The position numbers and the translations under genes are program-made. The notes under the pieces were generated by a model, which had not been told where the DNA came from, ran no database searches, and saw nothing but the letters and a program-made list of their open reading frames with translations. A stretch of 64,000 nucleotides of DNA, taken from Allorhizobium undicola ORS 992 = ATCC 700741. Its GTDB lineage: Bacteria > Pseudomonadota > Alphaproteobacteria > Rhizobiales > Rhizobiaceae. Shown piece after piece: positions 25,323 to 34,656 of this stretch. The stretch is from the NCBI RefSeq assembly GCF_000621665.1, contig NZ_JHXQ01000003.1, positions 1 to 64,000 of the forward strand, written 5' to 3'. Position 1 is the first letter of the stretch. Each line of letters starts with the position of its first letter.

Positions 25323-26882
25323 TCATGCGGCATCCGTCCCGGCATTTTCGTTGGGCCGCGCGTGACGTGCCAGCAGGCGCCGGGTATCTTCTCCGCTGAC
25401 CGGCTTGCCGAAGAGATAGCCCTGGCCAAAATCGCAGCCCACGCTTTTCAGGAAGTCGAGCTGATGGTTTTCCTCGATGCCTTCGGCGGTGGTGGATATG
25501 CCCAGGCCCTGGCCGAGGCCAAGAATAGCCCGCACGATGTCCTCCCGCTTCTTGTCCGTTTCGAAGCCGGTGACGAAGCTGCGGTCGATCTTGATCTTGT
25601 CGAAGCGGAATTTCGAAAGCTGCGACAGGCTGGAATAGCCGGTGCCGAAATCATCGAGGGCGATCTTGATGCCGGCCGCCTGCAATTCGCCGAGAATGGC
25701 GCCAGCGGAGTCCATGTCGCGCACCAATGCCGTTTCGGTGATTTCCAGCTCCAGGCGATGGGCGGGAAAGCCGGTTTCGAGCAGGACGTTCATGATCCTG
25801 AGCGGCATCTGCTTGTCGCTCAGTTGCAGTGGCGAAATGTTGAAGGCCAGAATTGTCTCGGGCGGCCAGTTTACGGCATCCCGGCAGGCCGCCTTCAACA
25901 GGCGCTCCGAAAGCTCGACGATCAGCCCCGCATCTTCCGCCAGCGCGATGAAATCGGAAGGCGGGATGATGTGGTTTGGACCAGCTTCCCAGCGGGCCAG
26001 CGCTTCAAAACCGCGAATATCGCCGGTGCGCAGGTCAATCAGCGGCTGGTAATAGGGAACGATGCTGTCACTGCGTATGGCGCGCTTCAGCGCCATCTCC
26101 GTCTCGGCCCGGCGAAGAATGCGATCCTCCATGATCCGCTCGAAGCCGAACACGCCGTTTCGCCCGCTTTTCTTGGCCACATACATGGCCACGTCGGCAC
26201 AGTGAATTGCATCGGAAAAATCGGCAGAGTCTTCAGGATAAAGCGCAAAGCCAATGCTGGCGCCAATTTCGGAGGTCATGCCGCCGACGTCATAGGGGGC
26301 AGACAAAAGGCGCAGAATGCGATGTCCGAGCCTCATGCAATCGGTGGCCGGCGTCCTGTCGGCAATGACCAGAAATTCATCGCCGCCCAGCCTGTAGGCC
26401 TGGGCCGAAGGCAGCATGGTCTTGAGCCGATGGGCCACTTCCTTCAGCAGGAGATCGCCGCCCTGATGGCCGACAAGGTCGTTGACATTTTTGAACCCGT
26501 CAAGGTCGATGCAATAGATGACGGATGGCGTATCGGCCTTTGCCTTGTGGTCCCGCTTTTCCAGCGCGCGGCGATTGGGCAGGAGCGTCAGCGGGTCGTG
26601 ATGGGCAAGCCAGTCGATATTGCGCTCTGCCCGGTTGCGGCGGGCGATTTCATGCTTGAGATCGGTAATGCGCCGGTAGGCATAGATCAGGCTGTATATC
26701 CCGATAATGTTGATGGCGGTAAACGCCTCATCGAACTGCCAGGTTTCGTGGGCGTGCAGAAATTTGTCGATGCTTTCATGCAGGTCGATCTCGATTGCGA
26801 GAATCCAGATGCAAAGACCCGTAAGGCCAAGGATAAGGGCCTCGCGAACGGGCTTGTCCTGTATAAATTTCGGAAGCTGCAC
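25323..26882 (-). CDS. Membrane GGDEF-EAL protein (cyclic-di-GMP turnover)
   Basis: 519 residues. Two transmembrane helices (about 13-30 and 55-69) precede a GGDEF domain with intact RLGGDEF at about 164-170 and an EAL domain with EALARW, NISPLQL, EITET, DDFGTGYSSLSQL, KIDRSF and AEGIEE. All catalytic motifs of both activities are present. No RxxD inhibitory site precedes GGDEF. It could be bifunctional or mainly a phosphodiesterase; sequence alone does not decide. No sensory domain beyond the short membrane anchor. Confidence 0.92.
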   Translation of the reverse strand: MQLPKFIQDKPVREALILGLTGLCIWILAIEIDLHESIDKFLHAHETWQFDEAFTAINIIGIYSLIYAYRRITDLKHEIARRNRAERNIDWLAHHDPLTLLPNRRALEKRDHKAKADTPSVIYCIDLDGFKNVNDLVGHQGGDLLLKEVAHRLKTMLPSAQAYRLGGDEFLVIADRTPATDCMRLGHRILRLLSAPYDVGGMTSEIGASIGFALYPEDSADFSDAIHCADVAMYVAKKSGRNGVFGFERIMEDRILRRAETEMALKRAIRSDSIVPYYQPLIDLRTGDIRGFEALARWEAGPNHIIPPSDFIALAEDAGLIVELSERLLKAACRDAVNWPPETILAFNISPLQLSDKQMPLRIMNVLLETGFPAHRLELEITETALVRDMDSAGAILGELQAAGIKIALDDFGTGYSSLSQLSKFRFDKIKIDRSFVTGFETDKKREDIVRAILGLGQGLGISTTAEGIEENHQLDFLKSVGCDFGQGYLFGKPVSGEDTRRLLARHARPNENAGTDAA

Positions 26883-27031
26883 GCTCTATCAACCCCCACC
26901 AGGTCGGATTGGCCACAGGCCCGCATGGGGTGGCCCCGACAGAGAGGTAAAGCATCTATATTAAAGACAGCTTAAGGACGTTGTTCGTTTTGAACTGAAC
27001 CCGGTCTTTCCACGGTGGAGGCATCCGGTCT

Positions 27032-27496
27032 TCAGGCTGCGTTGGATGCCTGATCCTGATTGAGGAAGGTGTAAAGGGCGGTTGGCGAATCGCTGGCCCT
27101 GAGCTTTGCCACCAGATCCTGATCCCGCAGCACGCGGGCAATGCGCGACAGCGCTTTCAGGTGGTCGGCGCCCGCGCCCTCCGGCGCCAGAAGAAGGAAG
27201 ACGAGATCGACCGGCTGCTCGTCCAGGGCCTCGAAGTCCACCGGCGTTTCAAGGCGGGCAAAGATACCCTTGATGGAGCCGATACTGGTGAGCTTGCCAT
27301 GCGGGATGGCAATGCCATTGCCAACGCCTGTTGAGCCCAAGCGTTCGCGTTGCAGGATCACGTCGAAGATTTCCCGCTCCGAAATCCCGGTCAGCTTTGC
27401 GGCCTTTGCTGCCAGCTCCTGAAGCAATTGTTTTTTGGAATTGACTTTCAGGGCGGGAATGATCGCATCTTGATGCAGCAAATCTGCCAAGGCCAT
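27032..27496 (-). CDS. ptsN: Nitrogen-regulatory PTS EIIA component
   Basis: 154 residues. The phospho-accepting histidine is in GIAIPHGKL near 70, after LGSTGVGN. Other family signatures are EREIFDVILQRERLGSTG and DLVFLLLAPEGAGADHLKAL. It receives phosphate from the PTS-Ntr chain (PtsP, NPr) and regulates potassium, nitrogen and metabolic functions. The start at 27496 has AAAGGA upstream and gives the standard length; an upstream extension to 27547 is not conserved. It lies downstream of hpf and rpoN. Confidence 0.95.
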   Translation of the reverse strand: MALADLLHQDAIIPALKVNSKKQLLQELAAKAAKLTGISEREIFDVILQRERLGSTGVGNGIAIPHGKLTSIGSIKGIFARLETPVDFEALDEQPVDLVFLLLAPEGAGADHLKALSRIARVLRDQDLVAKLRASDSPTALYTFLNQDQASNAA

Positions 27497-27573
27497 TGGG
27501 TTTTCCTTTACGCCGCCGCCGTCTTGGGGAAAGGCCATGGCATCCATCGCCTTTCCTTTCTGTTTCCTGTTTT

Positions 27574-27597
27574 ACATGCGCCGCAGGCGGCGCATGT
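27574..27597. other. Hairpin between hpf and ptsN
   Basis: ACATGCGCCGC and GCGGCGCATGT form an inverted repeat. There is no U-tract in the direction of hpf, so it may be a processing or attenuating structure rather than a terminator. Confidence 0.45.
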
Positions 27598-27613
27598 TTC
27601 CTGCCAGATCCAG

Positions 27614-28177
27614 TCAGCCCTTGATGGTCGCGGAATCGATCCAGCCGATATTGCCGTCATTGCGGCGATAGACAATGTTCAATTCATCCTTGCCCGGACT
27701 TCTGAACAGAACAATCGGCTCGTCTGTCATGTCCAGCGCCATGACGGCGGTGGCCACGGACATCGTCTTCAGCTTCTTGGTGCTTTCTGCCACGATGGTC
27801 GGCGCGAAATCTTCCGGCACTTCCTCATGTTCGTCGGGAACGGCGTCCATGACGGTATAGGCAATCTCGGTGGCGCTGGCGGCATGATGGTCCTTGAGCT
27901 TGCGCTTGTAGCGGCGCAGGCGCTTTTCGATCCGCTCTGCCGCCGCGTCGAAGGCAGGCTGCGGATCGTTGGCTTCACCGGCGGCATGGAGCTTCACACC
28001 GCTATCGAGATGCACGATGCAATCGGCGGAGAAGCGCGACGCGGATTTCGTGACCGTTACCTGACCGGAGTATCCCCCGTCGAAATATTTGGTCACGGCA
28101 TCTGCGATCTGTGTCTCGATCCGCTCACGGAACGATTCGCCGATTTCCATATGTTTGCCGGATACACGCACACTCAT
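27614..28177 (-). CDS. hpf: Ribosome hibernation promoting factor, long form
   Basis: 187 residues. The N-terminal HPF/RaiA domain includes VRVSGKHMEIGESFRERIE and a DPQPAFDAAAERIEKRLRRYK basic helix. After a linker comes the C-terminal dimerisation domain (MALDMTDEPIVLFRSPGKDE, NIVYRRNDGNIGWID) that lets one protein pair two 70S ribosomes into 100S dimers. GAAGGGAAA precedes the ATG at 28177. In alphaproteobacteria it is linked to rpoN and ptsN, as here. Confidence 0.95.
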   Translation of the reverse strand: MSVRVSGKHMEIGESFRERIETQIADAVTKYFDGGYSGQVTVTKSASRFSADCIVHLDSGVKLHAAGEANDPQPAFDAAAERIEKRLRRYKRKLKDHHAASATEIAYTVMDAVPDEHEEVPEDFAPTIVAESTKKLKTMSVATAVMALDMTDEPIVLFRSPGKDELNIVYRRNDGNIGWIDSATIKG

Positions 28178-28499
28178 GGAGTTTCCCTTCTTATAATGAT
28201 TTGCGGAAACCAGTTTACGCCAAGGCGCGCGCACGTCCAAGCACTTCCGTGTTTGCCATGCCCCATCCCCGTTTCAGTCGGCAACCCATGGATGTTTCCA
28301 TTCAGCTGCCCTGCCATTCTTCTCCGCCATCGTTGCCGTTTCCCCCTCGGTCGCCAGCGGCCTTGCCGGGACCTGCCTTCGCATCGATTGGCAATGTCCC
28401 GTGTTCGATCCCGGATTTTTCATCTTCTGCATGTATTTCGCGTCCCTCTAAAGATAGAGGCTGTAAAAGTCAACGTCTTGTTAACTCTGCGGCACGCCG
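28178..28499. other. Intergenic between rpoN and hpf
   Basis: 322 bases. It must hold the hpf promoter. The only structure I see is a small hairpin CCTCTA-AAGA-TAGAGG (28445-28460), without a T-run in the rpoN direction. No gene seen. Confidence 0.5.
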
Positions 28500-30035
28500 T
28501 CAGCCGGAACTGCGGGCCATGGCGCGCTTTTCGCGTCTGCGTTGCACGGAGGAGGGAATATTCATGGCCTCGCGGTATTTCGCCACGGTGCGGCGGGCAA
28601 GGTCCACGCCGGAACTCTTCAGACTTTCGACAATATCGTCATCGGAGAGAATATTATCGGCGGTCTCCTGCGCGATCAGGAGGCGAATACGGTGGCGAAC
28701 CGCTTCTGCGGAGTGATTATCGCCGCCCTCTGCCGAGCCGATCGAGACGCTGAAGAAATATTTCAGCTCGAAAAGGCCACGGGGTGTAAGCATGTATTTG
28801 TTGGACGTCACGCGGCTGACGGTCGATTCATGCATTTTTATCGCTTCGGCCACCGTCTTGAGATTGAGCGGCCGCAGGTGATCGACCCCGTGATGCAGGA
28901 AGGCGTCCTGCTGACGCACGATTTCTGTCGCGACCTTCATGATGGTGCGGGCGCGTTGGTCGAGGCTGCGCATCAGCCATGTGGCGTTTTGCATACACTC
29001 GCTGAGAAAGGCCTGCTCGCCCTGTTCCTGGCGGCCCTGTTTCTTGATCTCGGCGTGGTACTGGTTATTGACCAGCACCCGCGGAAGAGTTTCCGGATTA
29101 AGCTCCACCGCCCAGGCGCCGCCCTTGGCGGGGGTAACGATGACATCGGCGACAATGGTCTGGGTGGGGCCGGTATCGAAGGCGGCGCCGGGTTTCGGCA
29201 TGAGGCCGCGAATTTCCGCCATCATGTCCAGGAGGTCGTCTTCATCCACGCCGCACAACCGCTTGAGCTGGGCGAAGTCGCGCCGCGCCAGAAGCTCCAG
29301 ATGATCGAGAAGGGTGGCCATGGCAGGGTCGAGGCGGTTGCGCTGCCGAAGCTGGATGGCCAGGCATTCGCCAAGGCTGCGCGCGAAGATCCCCGGCGGG
29401 TCGAAGCTTTGCAATATGCCCAGCACCCGCTCCACGTCCGGCTTCGCTCTGCCAATGCTGCCGGCGATCTCGTCCAGATCGGCGCGCAGATAGCCAGCCT
29501 CGTCGATCTGGTCGAGCAGGGCCAGCGCAATCATATGGTCGGCTGCTGCGGTAATCGAAAACGGCAATTGCTGAAGAATGTGATCGCGAAGGGTGGTTCT
29601 GACGGCCACGAAGTCATCGAGGTCGTAGCCGTCGGCGCCATCCGCCGTCCCGCCGGGCATCGATTTCCACTGGCCAAGCATGTCCGGCATGTCAATCCTG
29701 GGGGCTGCGGCATCGTCGCTGAAGGCCACCCCGTAATTGCTGTCCAGGCTTTCGCCAACCTGGGCGTTGCCGTTTTCATACCAGTCGCTGGCAAGGCCTG
29801 CTTCGGGCTCGGGGCTGCTATCGGCCTGCGCATCGTTGCTTGCGGCATCCGCACCACCGCCTGCCGCTTCATCATTTGATGCAATTTCGAGCAGCGGATT
29901 TTTCTCAACCTCCTGCCCGATGAAGTGAACCAGTTCCAGGTGGGTCATCTGGAGCAGCTGGATGGATTGCATCAACTGCGGCGTCATCACCAATGATTGG
30001 CTTTGGCGAAGAAAAAGGTTGGCTGACAGGGCCAT
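28500..30035 (-). CDS. rpoN: RNA polymerase sigma-54 factor
   Basis: 511 residues. The glutamine-rich region I (LFLRQSQSLVMTPQLMQSIQ) contacts activators, followed by an acidic linker rich in Asp and Ala, the core-binding region, and the C-terminal RpoN box ARRTVAKYREAMNIPSS. It directs transcription from -24/-12 promoters of nitrogen and other genes with enhancer-binding ATPases. The ATG at 30035 matches the family start; the frame extends to 30116 without support. Downstream of lptB. Confidence 0.97.
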   Translation of the reverse strand: MALSANLFLRQSQSLVMTPQLMQSIQLLQMTHLELVHFIGQEVEKNPLLEIASNDEAAGGGADAASNDAQADSSPEPEAGLASDWYENGNAQVGESLDSNYGVAFSDDAAAPRIDMPDMLGQWKSMPGGTADGADGYDLDDFVAVRTTLRDHILQQLPFSITAAADHMIALALLDQIDEAGYLRADLDEIAGSIGRAKPDVERVLGILQSFDPPGIFARSLGECLAIQLRQRNRLDPAMATLLDHLELLARRDFAQLKRLCGVDEDDLLDMMAEIRGLMPKPGAAFDTGPTQTIVADVIVTPAKGGAWAVELNPETLPRVLVNNQYHAEIKKQGRQEQGEQAFLSECMQNATWLMRSLDQRARTIMKVATEIVRQQDAFLHHGVDHLRPLNLKTVAEAIKMHESTVSRVTSNKYMLTPRGLFELKYFFSVSIGSAEGGDNHSAEAVRHRIRLLIAQETADNILSDDDIVESLKSSGVDLARRTVAKYREAMNIPSSVQRRREKRAMARSSG

Positions 30036-30251
30036 GGTGGACGCAAACTCCCCTACGCTCCCTTCGAACTCCCTTTGTTCTGCAAAATTTGCATAGGGAA
30101 GTTGCGATTGGCCCAAAAATTGCTTTTTTAGGGGGTTTGGTCAAGCGGTCTGCGGGCGGATTCCGCCTCGAAAATCAAGTTTGGCGGATTTTTATAGGGA
30201 GTCTGTGTTTCAACGAAACCAATGCCGCTTCATCAAAATCGAATTCAGGCC

Positions 30252-31031
30252 TTACAGGCTGAATTTGTCGCCGAGATAGAGACGGCGGACGTCCTGATTG
30301 TTGACGATGTCATCGGCGCGGCCATGGGTCAACACTTCCCCCGCATGAATGATATAGGCCCGATCGATCAAGCCGAGCGTTTCACGCACGTTATGGTCGG
30401 TAATCAGCACGCCGATGCCACGCGCGGTGAGATGGCGCACGAGATTTTGAATATCCGATACCGAGATCGGATCCACGCCCGCAAAGGGCTCGTCCAGCAG
30501 CATGAACGTGGGGTCGGTGGCAAGGGCGCGGGCAATTTCAAGACGACGCCGTTCACCGCCCGAAAGCGCCACGGCTGCGGATTTGCGCAATCGTTCTATG
30601 TTGAATTCCGCCAGCAATTCGTTGAGTTTTGCCTCGCGCTTCGTCTTGTCCGGTTCGTGCAGTTCCAGCACGGCGCGGATGTTGTCTTCCACGGAAAGGC
30701 CGCGAAAGATCGAGGCCTCCTGTGGCAGGTAGCCGACGCCAAGGCGTGCGCGCCGATACATGGGCATCGAGGTCACGTCGTTGCCGTCAATGGCGATCGT
30801 GCCTTCGTCCACGGGCACAAGTCCGGTAATCATGTAGAAGCAGGTGGTCTTGCCAGCTCCGTTCGGACCGAGCAGACCAACGGCTTCGCCGCGCCGGACA
30901 ACGAGCGACGCACCATTGACCACGCGGCGGGTGTTGTAGGTCTTGGTCAGGCCGTGGGCAATAAGCGTGCCCTGATAGCGGCTCTTGTCACGCGGCGGCT
31001 TTGGCGCCGCGCTGGAGTCTGGCGTTGTCAC
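30252..31031 (-). CDS. lptB: LPS export ABC transporter ATP-binding protein
   Basis: 259 residues. Walker A GPNGAGKTT, Q-loop YLPQEASIFRGLSVEDN, signature LSGGERRRLEIARAL, Walker B FMLLDEPFAGVDP and H-loop ITDHN are all intact. It powers extraction of LPS from the inner membrane with LptFG and LptC. A GTG at 31031, ten bases after the lptA stop, is the best start; an upstream extension would overlap lptA. Third gene of lptC-lptA-lptB. Confidence 0.96.
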   Translation of the reverse strand: MTTPDSSAAPKPPRDKSRYQGTLIAHGLTKTYNTRRVVNGASLVVRRGEAVGLLGPNGAGKTTCFYMITGLVPVDEGTIAIDGNDVTSMPMYRRARLGVGYLPQEASIFRGLSVEDNIRAVLELHEPDKTKREAKLNELLAEFNIERLRKSAAVALSGGERRRLEIARALATDPTFMLLDEPFAGVDPISVSDIQNLVRHLTARGIGVLITDHNVRETLGLIDRAYIIHAGEVLTHGRADDIVNNQDVRRLYLGDKFSL

Positions 31032-31041
31032 GGGCGAAAAC

Positions 31042-31638
31042 CTATTGTTTCTGCTGGGATTTCGGGTCGAGCTGGATCTGCACGCGCCCCCCGCAACTAT
31101 CAAGCTTTGCTTCGCCCGTTGTCATTTTCACGGTCAGGCGGCAGCCGACGAAGACGTTTTTGCCTTCCGAAAGAACGACCTTGTCGCCCTCAAGGATGAA
31201 GACCTGGCTGTTCATATCGAAATGGCCCTTGTCGGCGGTTGCCTTCTGGGTCTCGGTGTTCAGCACCACGTCTTTCAACACATCGATGGTGTCGATCTTG
31301 GCGTCGCCCCCGGTCAGTCCCTGACCCGAACCCGATTGCCCCGCGCCGGCTTGCGCATTGCCCTGGCCTTCGCCCTGCTTGTTCTTGTATTTCACCACCA
31401 TGGATTGTGATTGCATGGTGGTGGTGCCCTGCACCACCCGCACATTTCCCTTGAAGAAGGCGCTGTTTTCCTGCTGGCGCACCTCAAGCTCGTCGCTTTC
31501 GATCTGGATCGGCTTGTCGCCGGAAAGCTTCAGTCCGTTCATATTGCTGGTGGTGGATTGGGCAAATGCCGCCGAAGACAGCGCCAGAAGCGCTGCAAGG
31601 GCTGCGGAAACGGGAAGACCACGGGATCCTTTGGTCAT
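31042..31638 (-). CDS. lptA: LPS transport periplasmic protein LptA
   Basis: 198 residues with a signal peptide (MTKGSRGLPVSAALAALLAL ... AFAQ). OstA-like beta-jellyroll: DKPIQIESDELEVRQQENSA, KGNVRVVQGTTTMQSQSM and NTETQKATADKGHFDM. It forms the periplasmic bridge for LPS. A Gly/Gln-rich insertion of about 25 residues (from GEGQGNAQAG) sits in the middle and is not part of the fold core. It lies 10 bases after lptC. Confidence 0.93.
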   Translation of the reverse strand: MTKGSRGLPVSAALAALLALSSAAFAQSTTSNMNGLKLSGDKPIQIESDELEVRQQENSAFFKGNVRVVQGTTTMQSQSMVVKYKNKQGEGQGNAQAGAGQSGSGQGLTGGDAKIDTIDVLKDVVLNTETQKATADKGHFDMNSQVFILEGDKVVLSEGKNVFVGCRLTVKMTTGEAKLDSCGGRVQIQLDPKSQQKQ

Positions 31639-31648
31639 GATCGGGCTC

Positions 31649-32314
31649 TCAATTGCCTTGTTTCTGAAGGGCGGAACCCGAAATCGTCATCCGAACGGCT
31701 CCCGTGAGTGTGATGATTTGCCCCTTATCCGTCATATCCATGGACTGCGCAACTATGGACGCTTCCTTTGTGTTGATGGAGACGGGGTCCTTGGTCTTGA
31801 GCTTCCCGGCCTTGATGTCGAGATCGCCGGATTGGAAGCGCGCCGTCATGCCGCTTGCCATGTTGATGTCAAAGGGCTTGTCGAGGACGAAGCGGTCGCT
31901 GGCCCGGTCATAGGTGCCGCGCTCGGCCCGGATGTCGGCCATGTCGCCCTCGCTGACGGGAACCTTGGCGGTGATGGTTTCGAGCGTGATGAGGTTCGGG
32001 TTCTTGATGTCCTGAAGGGCGCGCAGGGCATTCATGGAATAGGATGCACCGTCTGTGTTGCGTCCGGCGATGGCGGGTCTGGACATCACGACCTTGCCAT
32101 CCTCGATGTCGGCGCCGGCGATCTTGATGGATTCAGGCAGGTAGGTCCGCACGATGGAAACCGCAACGAAGCCTAAAGAAAGGAGGGCGGCGCAAAGCGG
32201 CAGCAGGATCTTGAGCCTGCGAACGCGCGCGGAATGTCCAAGCGCCCGCCGGTAGCGGTCGTTCGACACTTTGGCAAACTGCTCGCGAGAGTTTGCGTCG
32301 AGGCTGTTGAGCAT
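31649..32314 (-). CDS. lptC: LPS export protein LptC
   Basis: 221 residues: a cytoplasmic N-terminus, a single transmembrane anchor (ILLPLCAALLSLGFVAVSIV) and a periplasmic jellyroll including GADIEDGKVVMSRPAIAGRN and TARFQSGDLDIKAGKLKTKD. It couples LptBFG to LptA. Start chosen at 32314; upstream in-frame ATGs at 32386 and 32431 would add a non-conserved leader. First gene of the lptCAB run that leads into rpoN. Confidence 0.9.
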   Translation of the reverse strand: MLNSLDANSREQFAKVSNDRYRRALGHSARVRRLKILLPLCAALLSLGFVAVSIVRTYLPESIKIAGADIEDGKVVMSRPAIAGRNTDGASYSMNALRALQDIKNPNLITLETITAKVPVSEGDMADIRAERGTYDRASDRFVLDKPFDINMASGMTARFQSGDLDIKAGKLKTKDPVSINTKEASIVAQSMDMTDKGQIITLTGAVRMTISGSALQKQGN

Positions 32315-32638
32315 GGTTTTGCCATCCGTGAAGCTCTGCGGTCCGGTATTTTTGCAATGTCCGGGCGCAAGGCGCATGTTTTGCATGTCCCTCAAAGGCT
32401 GCCAATATGGTTTTTTTGGCGCCTCTTGCAAGGTTTTGCCGCCCCCGAAAGAGCGGCTGCGAGGAGATGTTTTACCGCAGATTGCCGCAAAAACCCTTAA
32501 CCGATTGATTAATCCGATTTTCTATGGTGTTTTACCGGCATCCGCGCCCGAAGGCGCTGCTTTCTGCTGCAATATCATGCGGTGCGGCGATCGGGTGGTT
32601 AAATTGAAAACAATGTTTGCAAATCAAAGGGGGCTGTC
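32315..32638. other. Divergent promoter region of lptC and ihfB
   Basis: 324 bases without a gene. It contains a short direct repeat of TGTTTTACCG at 32468 and 32528. A TTAA-(8)-TTAA pair at 32497-32512 has the wrong spacing for a CtrA site. Nothing else is supported. Confidence 0.45.
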
Positions 32639-32953
32639 GTGATCAAGTCGGAGTTGGTGCAGATCGTTGCCGCGCGTAACCCGCATCTTTATCACCGTGA
32701 CGTCGAAAACATCGTCAACGCGGTTCTCGATGAGATCACCGACGCGCTGGCGGGCGGCAATCGTGTGGAACTGCGCGGCTTTGGTGCCTTTTCGGTGAAA
32801 AACCGTCCGTCCCGAACCGGGCGCAATCCCCGCACCGGGGAAACCGTGTTCGTCGAGGAGAAGTGGGTTCCCTTCTTCAAGACCGGCAAGGAGTTGCGCG
32901 AGCGGCTCAATCCGGGAATGGGCGATGTCGATATTGATGAAGATGCCGATTGA
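32639..32953 (+). CDS. ihfB: Integration host factor beta subunit
   Basis: 104 residues from a GTG start preceded by GGGGG. HU/IHF family: [20 protein letters not shown] is the DNA-intercalating arm, with the NPRTGE loop and the C-terminal [15 protein letters not shown]. It forms a heterodimer with IhfA to bend DNA and assists sigma-54 promoters, of which the factor itself is encoded 4 kb away. Ends with an acidic tail DVDIDEDAD. Confidence 0.95.
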   Translation: MIKSELVQIVAARNPHLYHRDVENIVNAVLDEITDALAGGNRVELRGFGAFSVKNRPSRTGRNPRTGETVFVEEKWVPFFKTGKELRERLNPGMGDVDIDEDAD

Positions 32954-33063
32954 GGCAGAAAATGCCTCCCGCAATCGAGGTCTGGAACCGGCGGCGCCAG
33001 CGCGCATTCCTGCCTTGAGAAGGAAATGGCCGTTCCATCCTCGACGGTGAAAGGAGCATCGAA

Positions 33064-33408
33064 ATGATCAGGAAAATCGTCAATCTGGTGGTGCTTGTTC
33101 CCCTTGCCGTCGTTCTGGTGGTGTTGTGTGTCGCCAACCGGCAGATGGTGACGCTGGCGCTCAATCCCTTCCGGCCAGAGGATCAGTTGCTGTCCACCGC
33201 AGCGCCCTTCTTTGTTTTCCTGCTTCTGGCCTTTCTGGTGGGCGCGATTGCCGGTGCGGCTGCCACCTGGCTTGCGCAGGGCAAGCATCGCAAGCGGGCG
33301 CGCATCGAGGCACGCTCTGCGGCGCGCTGGGAAAGCGAGGCCGACAGGCACCGCAAGCGCGCCGACGAGGTGGCTGCCGCCCAATTGCCGACGCTTTCTT
33401 CGCGCTGA
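33064..33408 (+). CDS. LapA-domain (DUF1049) membrane protein
   Basis: 114 residues, two transmembrane helices (IVNLVVLVPLAVVLVVLCVA and FFVFLLLAFLVGAIAGAAAT), then a basic cytoplasmic coiled tail (KHRKRARIEARSAARWESE). Matches the LapA/DUF1049 family, in E. coli linked to LPS assembly with LapB. Good ribosome site AAAGGAG. It follows ihfB by 110 bases, the arrangement common in rhizobia. Confidence 0.88.
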   Translation: MIRKIVNLVVLVPLAVVLVVLCVANRQMVTLALNPFRPEDQLLSTAAPFFVFLLLAFLVGAIAGAAATWLAQGKHRKRARIEARSAARWESEADRHRKRADEVAAAQLPTLSSR

Positions 33409-33528
33409 GGGGGCTTTACGCCCTTCCTTGCGGCCCTGCTTGATGCTATGGGCCGCCCACGCCTTTCCGCGGCCTGTCCGGCGGCGGGCGCGCATTTCGC
33501 TTGAACCGAACAGAAGGCCGATCCTGCC

Positions 33529-34656
33529 GTGAAAGACAGATCCAAACGCCCGCCGCAGCAGCGCTCTGGCGCTGCGAAATCCGCTGGCGCACCACGGCGG
33601 CCGAGGCCGGATCGGACCTTCAGAGAAGACAGGCCGGAGAAGGCTGGAGCCGCGCACGCAAAGCCAAGGCCTGACGAGGCCGTGAAAGTGGGCCGTGTTG
33701 AGCCGCAAGCTGCAAGCGAGCCGCTTGCATTGCGCAGCGGCGCCCTGCCGCGTGAAGCGGTTCCAGTCATACTGGAATCGACCGGAGCTGGCGATTTTCA
33801 CCTCATCGACAGCGGCCACGGCCTGAAGCTTGAGCAATATGGCCCCTACCGCATCGTGCGGCCGGAAGCGCAAGCGCTTTGGCCGCCCGCTCTGCCCGCA
33901 CATGTCTGGGAAAAGGCGGATGCCATCTTTACCGGCGATACCGACGAGGACGGCATGGGCCGCTGGCGCTTTTCCCGTGAGGCGCTGGGAGAGACATGGC
34001 CGCTCAATCTTCTGGGCGTGGATTTTCATGGGCGCTTCACGGCCTTCCGCCATGTTGGCGTGTTTCCCGAGCAGATTGCTCATTGGACATGGATGAAATC
34101 GGTGATCGAAGCTTCGGACAGGCCGCTCAAGGTGCTGAACCTCTTCGGCTATACCGGGGTTGCCTCGCTGGTGGCGGCGGCGGCCGGAGCGGAGGTCACG
34201 CATGTCGATGCCTCGAAGAAGGCGATTGGCTGGGCGCGAGAAAATCAGGCCCTGAGTCGTCTTGAAAAAGCGCCGATCCGCTGGATCTGCGAGGATGCCA
34301 TGAAATTCATTCAGCGCGAGGAGCGCCGTGGCAGCCGCTATGACATCATCCTCACCGATCCGCCGAAATTCGGCCGTGGTCCCAATGGCGAGGTTTGGCA
34401 GCTTTTCGACCATTTGCCGCAAATGCTGGCAACCTGCCGTGAAATCCTGGCGCCAAAACCCAAGGGGCTGGTGCTGACCGCCTATTCCATCCGGGCCAGT
34501 TTTTACGCCATTCATGAGCTGATGCGGGAGACCATGCGCGGCAGGAACGGGCTGGTCGAGTCCGGCGAGCTTGTGCTGCGCGAGGCGGGCCTGGATGGCA
34601 AGACACCGGCGCGCGCCCTTTCCACTTCTCTTTTCAGCCGTTGGACACCCCTATGA
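33529..34656 (+). CDS. Class I SAM-dependent RNA methyltransferase, RlmI-like
   Basis: 375 residues from GTG. A basic, Pro/Arg/Ala-rich disordered N-terminus of about 70 residues is followed by the methyltransferase domain: KVLNLFGYTGVASLVAAAAG (SAM loop), HVDASKKAIGWARENQ, and the motif IV ILTDPPKFGRGPNGEVW. Resembles the RlmI/RlmK rRNA cytosine methyltransferases, but the N-terminal PUA domain is missing. Its stop overlaps the trmH-like start (ATGA). The disordered extension may be translated from a later start; none is clearly better. Confidence 0.85.
   Translation: MKDRSKRPPQQRSGAAKSAGAPRRPRPDRTFREDRPEKAGAAHAKPRPDEAVKVGRVEPQAASEPLALRSGALPREAVPVILESTGAGDFHLIDSGHGLKLEQYGPYRIVRPEAQALWPPALPAHVWEKADAIFTGDTDEDGMGRWRFSREALGETWPLNLLGVDFHGRFTAFRHVGVFPEQIAHWTWMKSVIEASDRPLKVLNLFGYTGVASLVAAAAGAEVTHVDASKKAIGWARENQALSRLEKAPIRWICEDAMKFIQREERRGSRYDIILTDPPKFGRGPNGEVWQLFDHLPQMLATCREILAPKPKGLVLTAYSIRASFYAIHELMRETMRGRNGLVESGELVLREAGLDGKTPARALSTSLFSRWTPL

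Noticed and set aside
32497..32512. Possible CtrA binding site before ihfB
   Set aside because: TTAA half-sites are separated by eight bases in either direction; the consensus spacing is seven.
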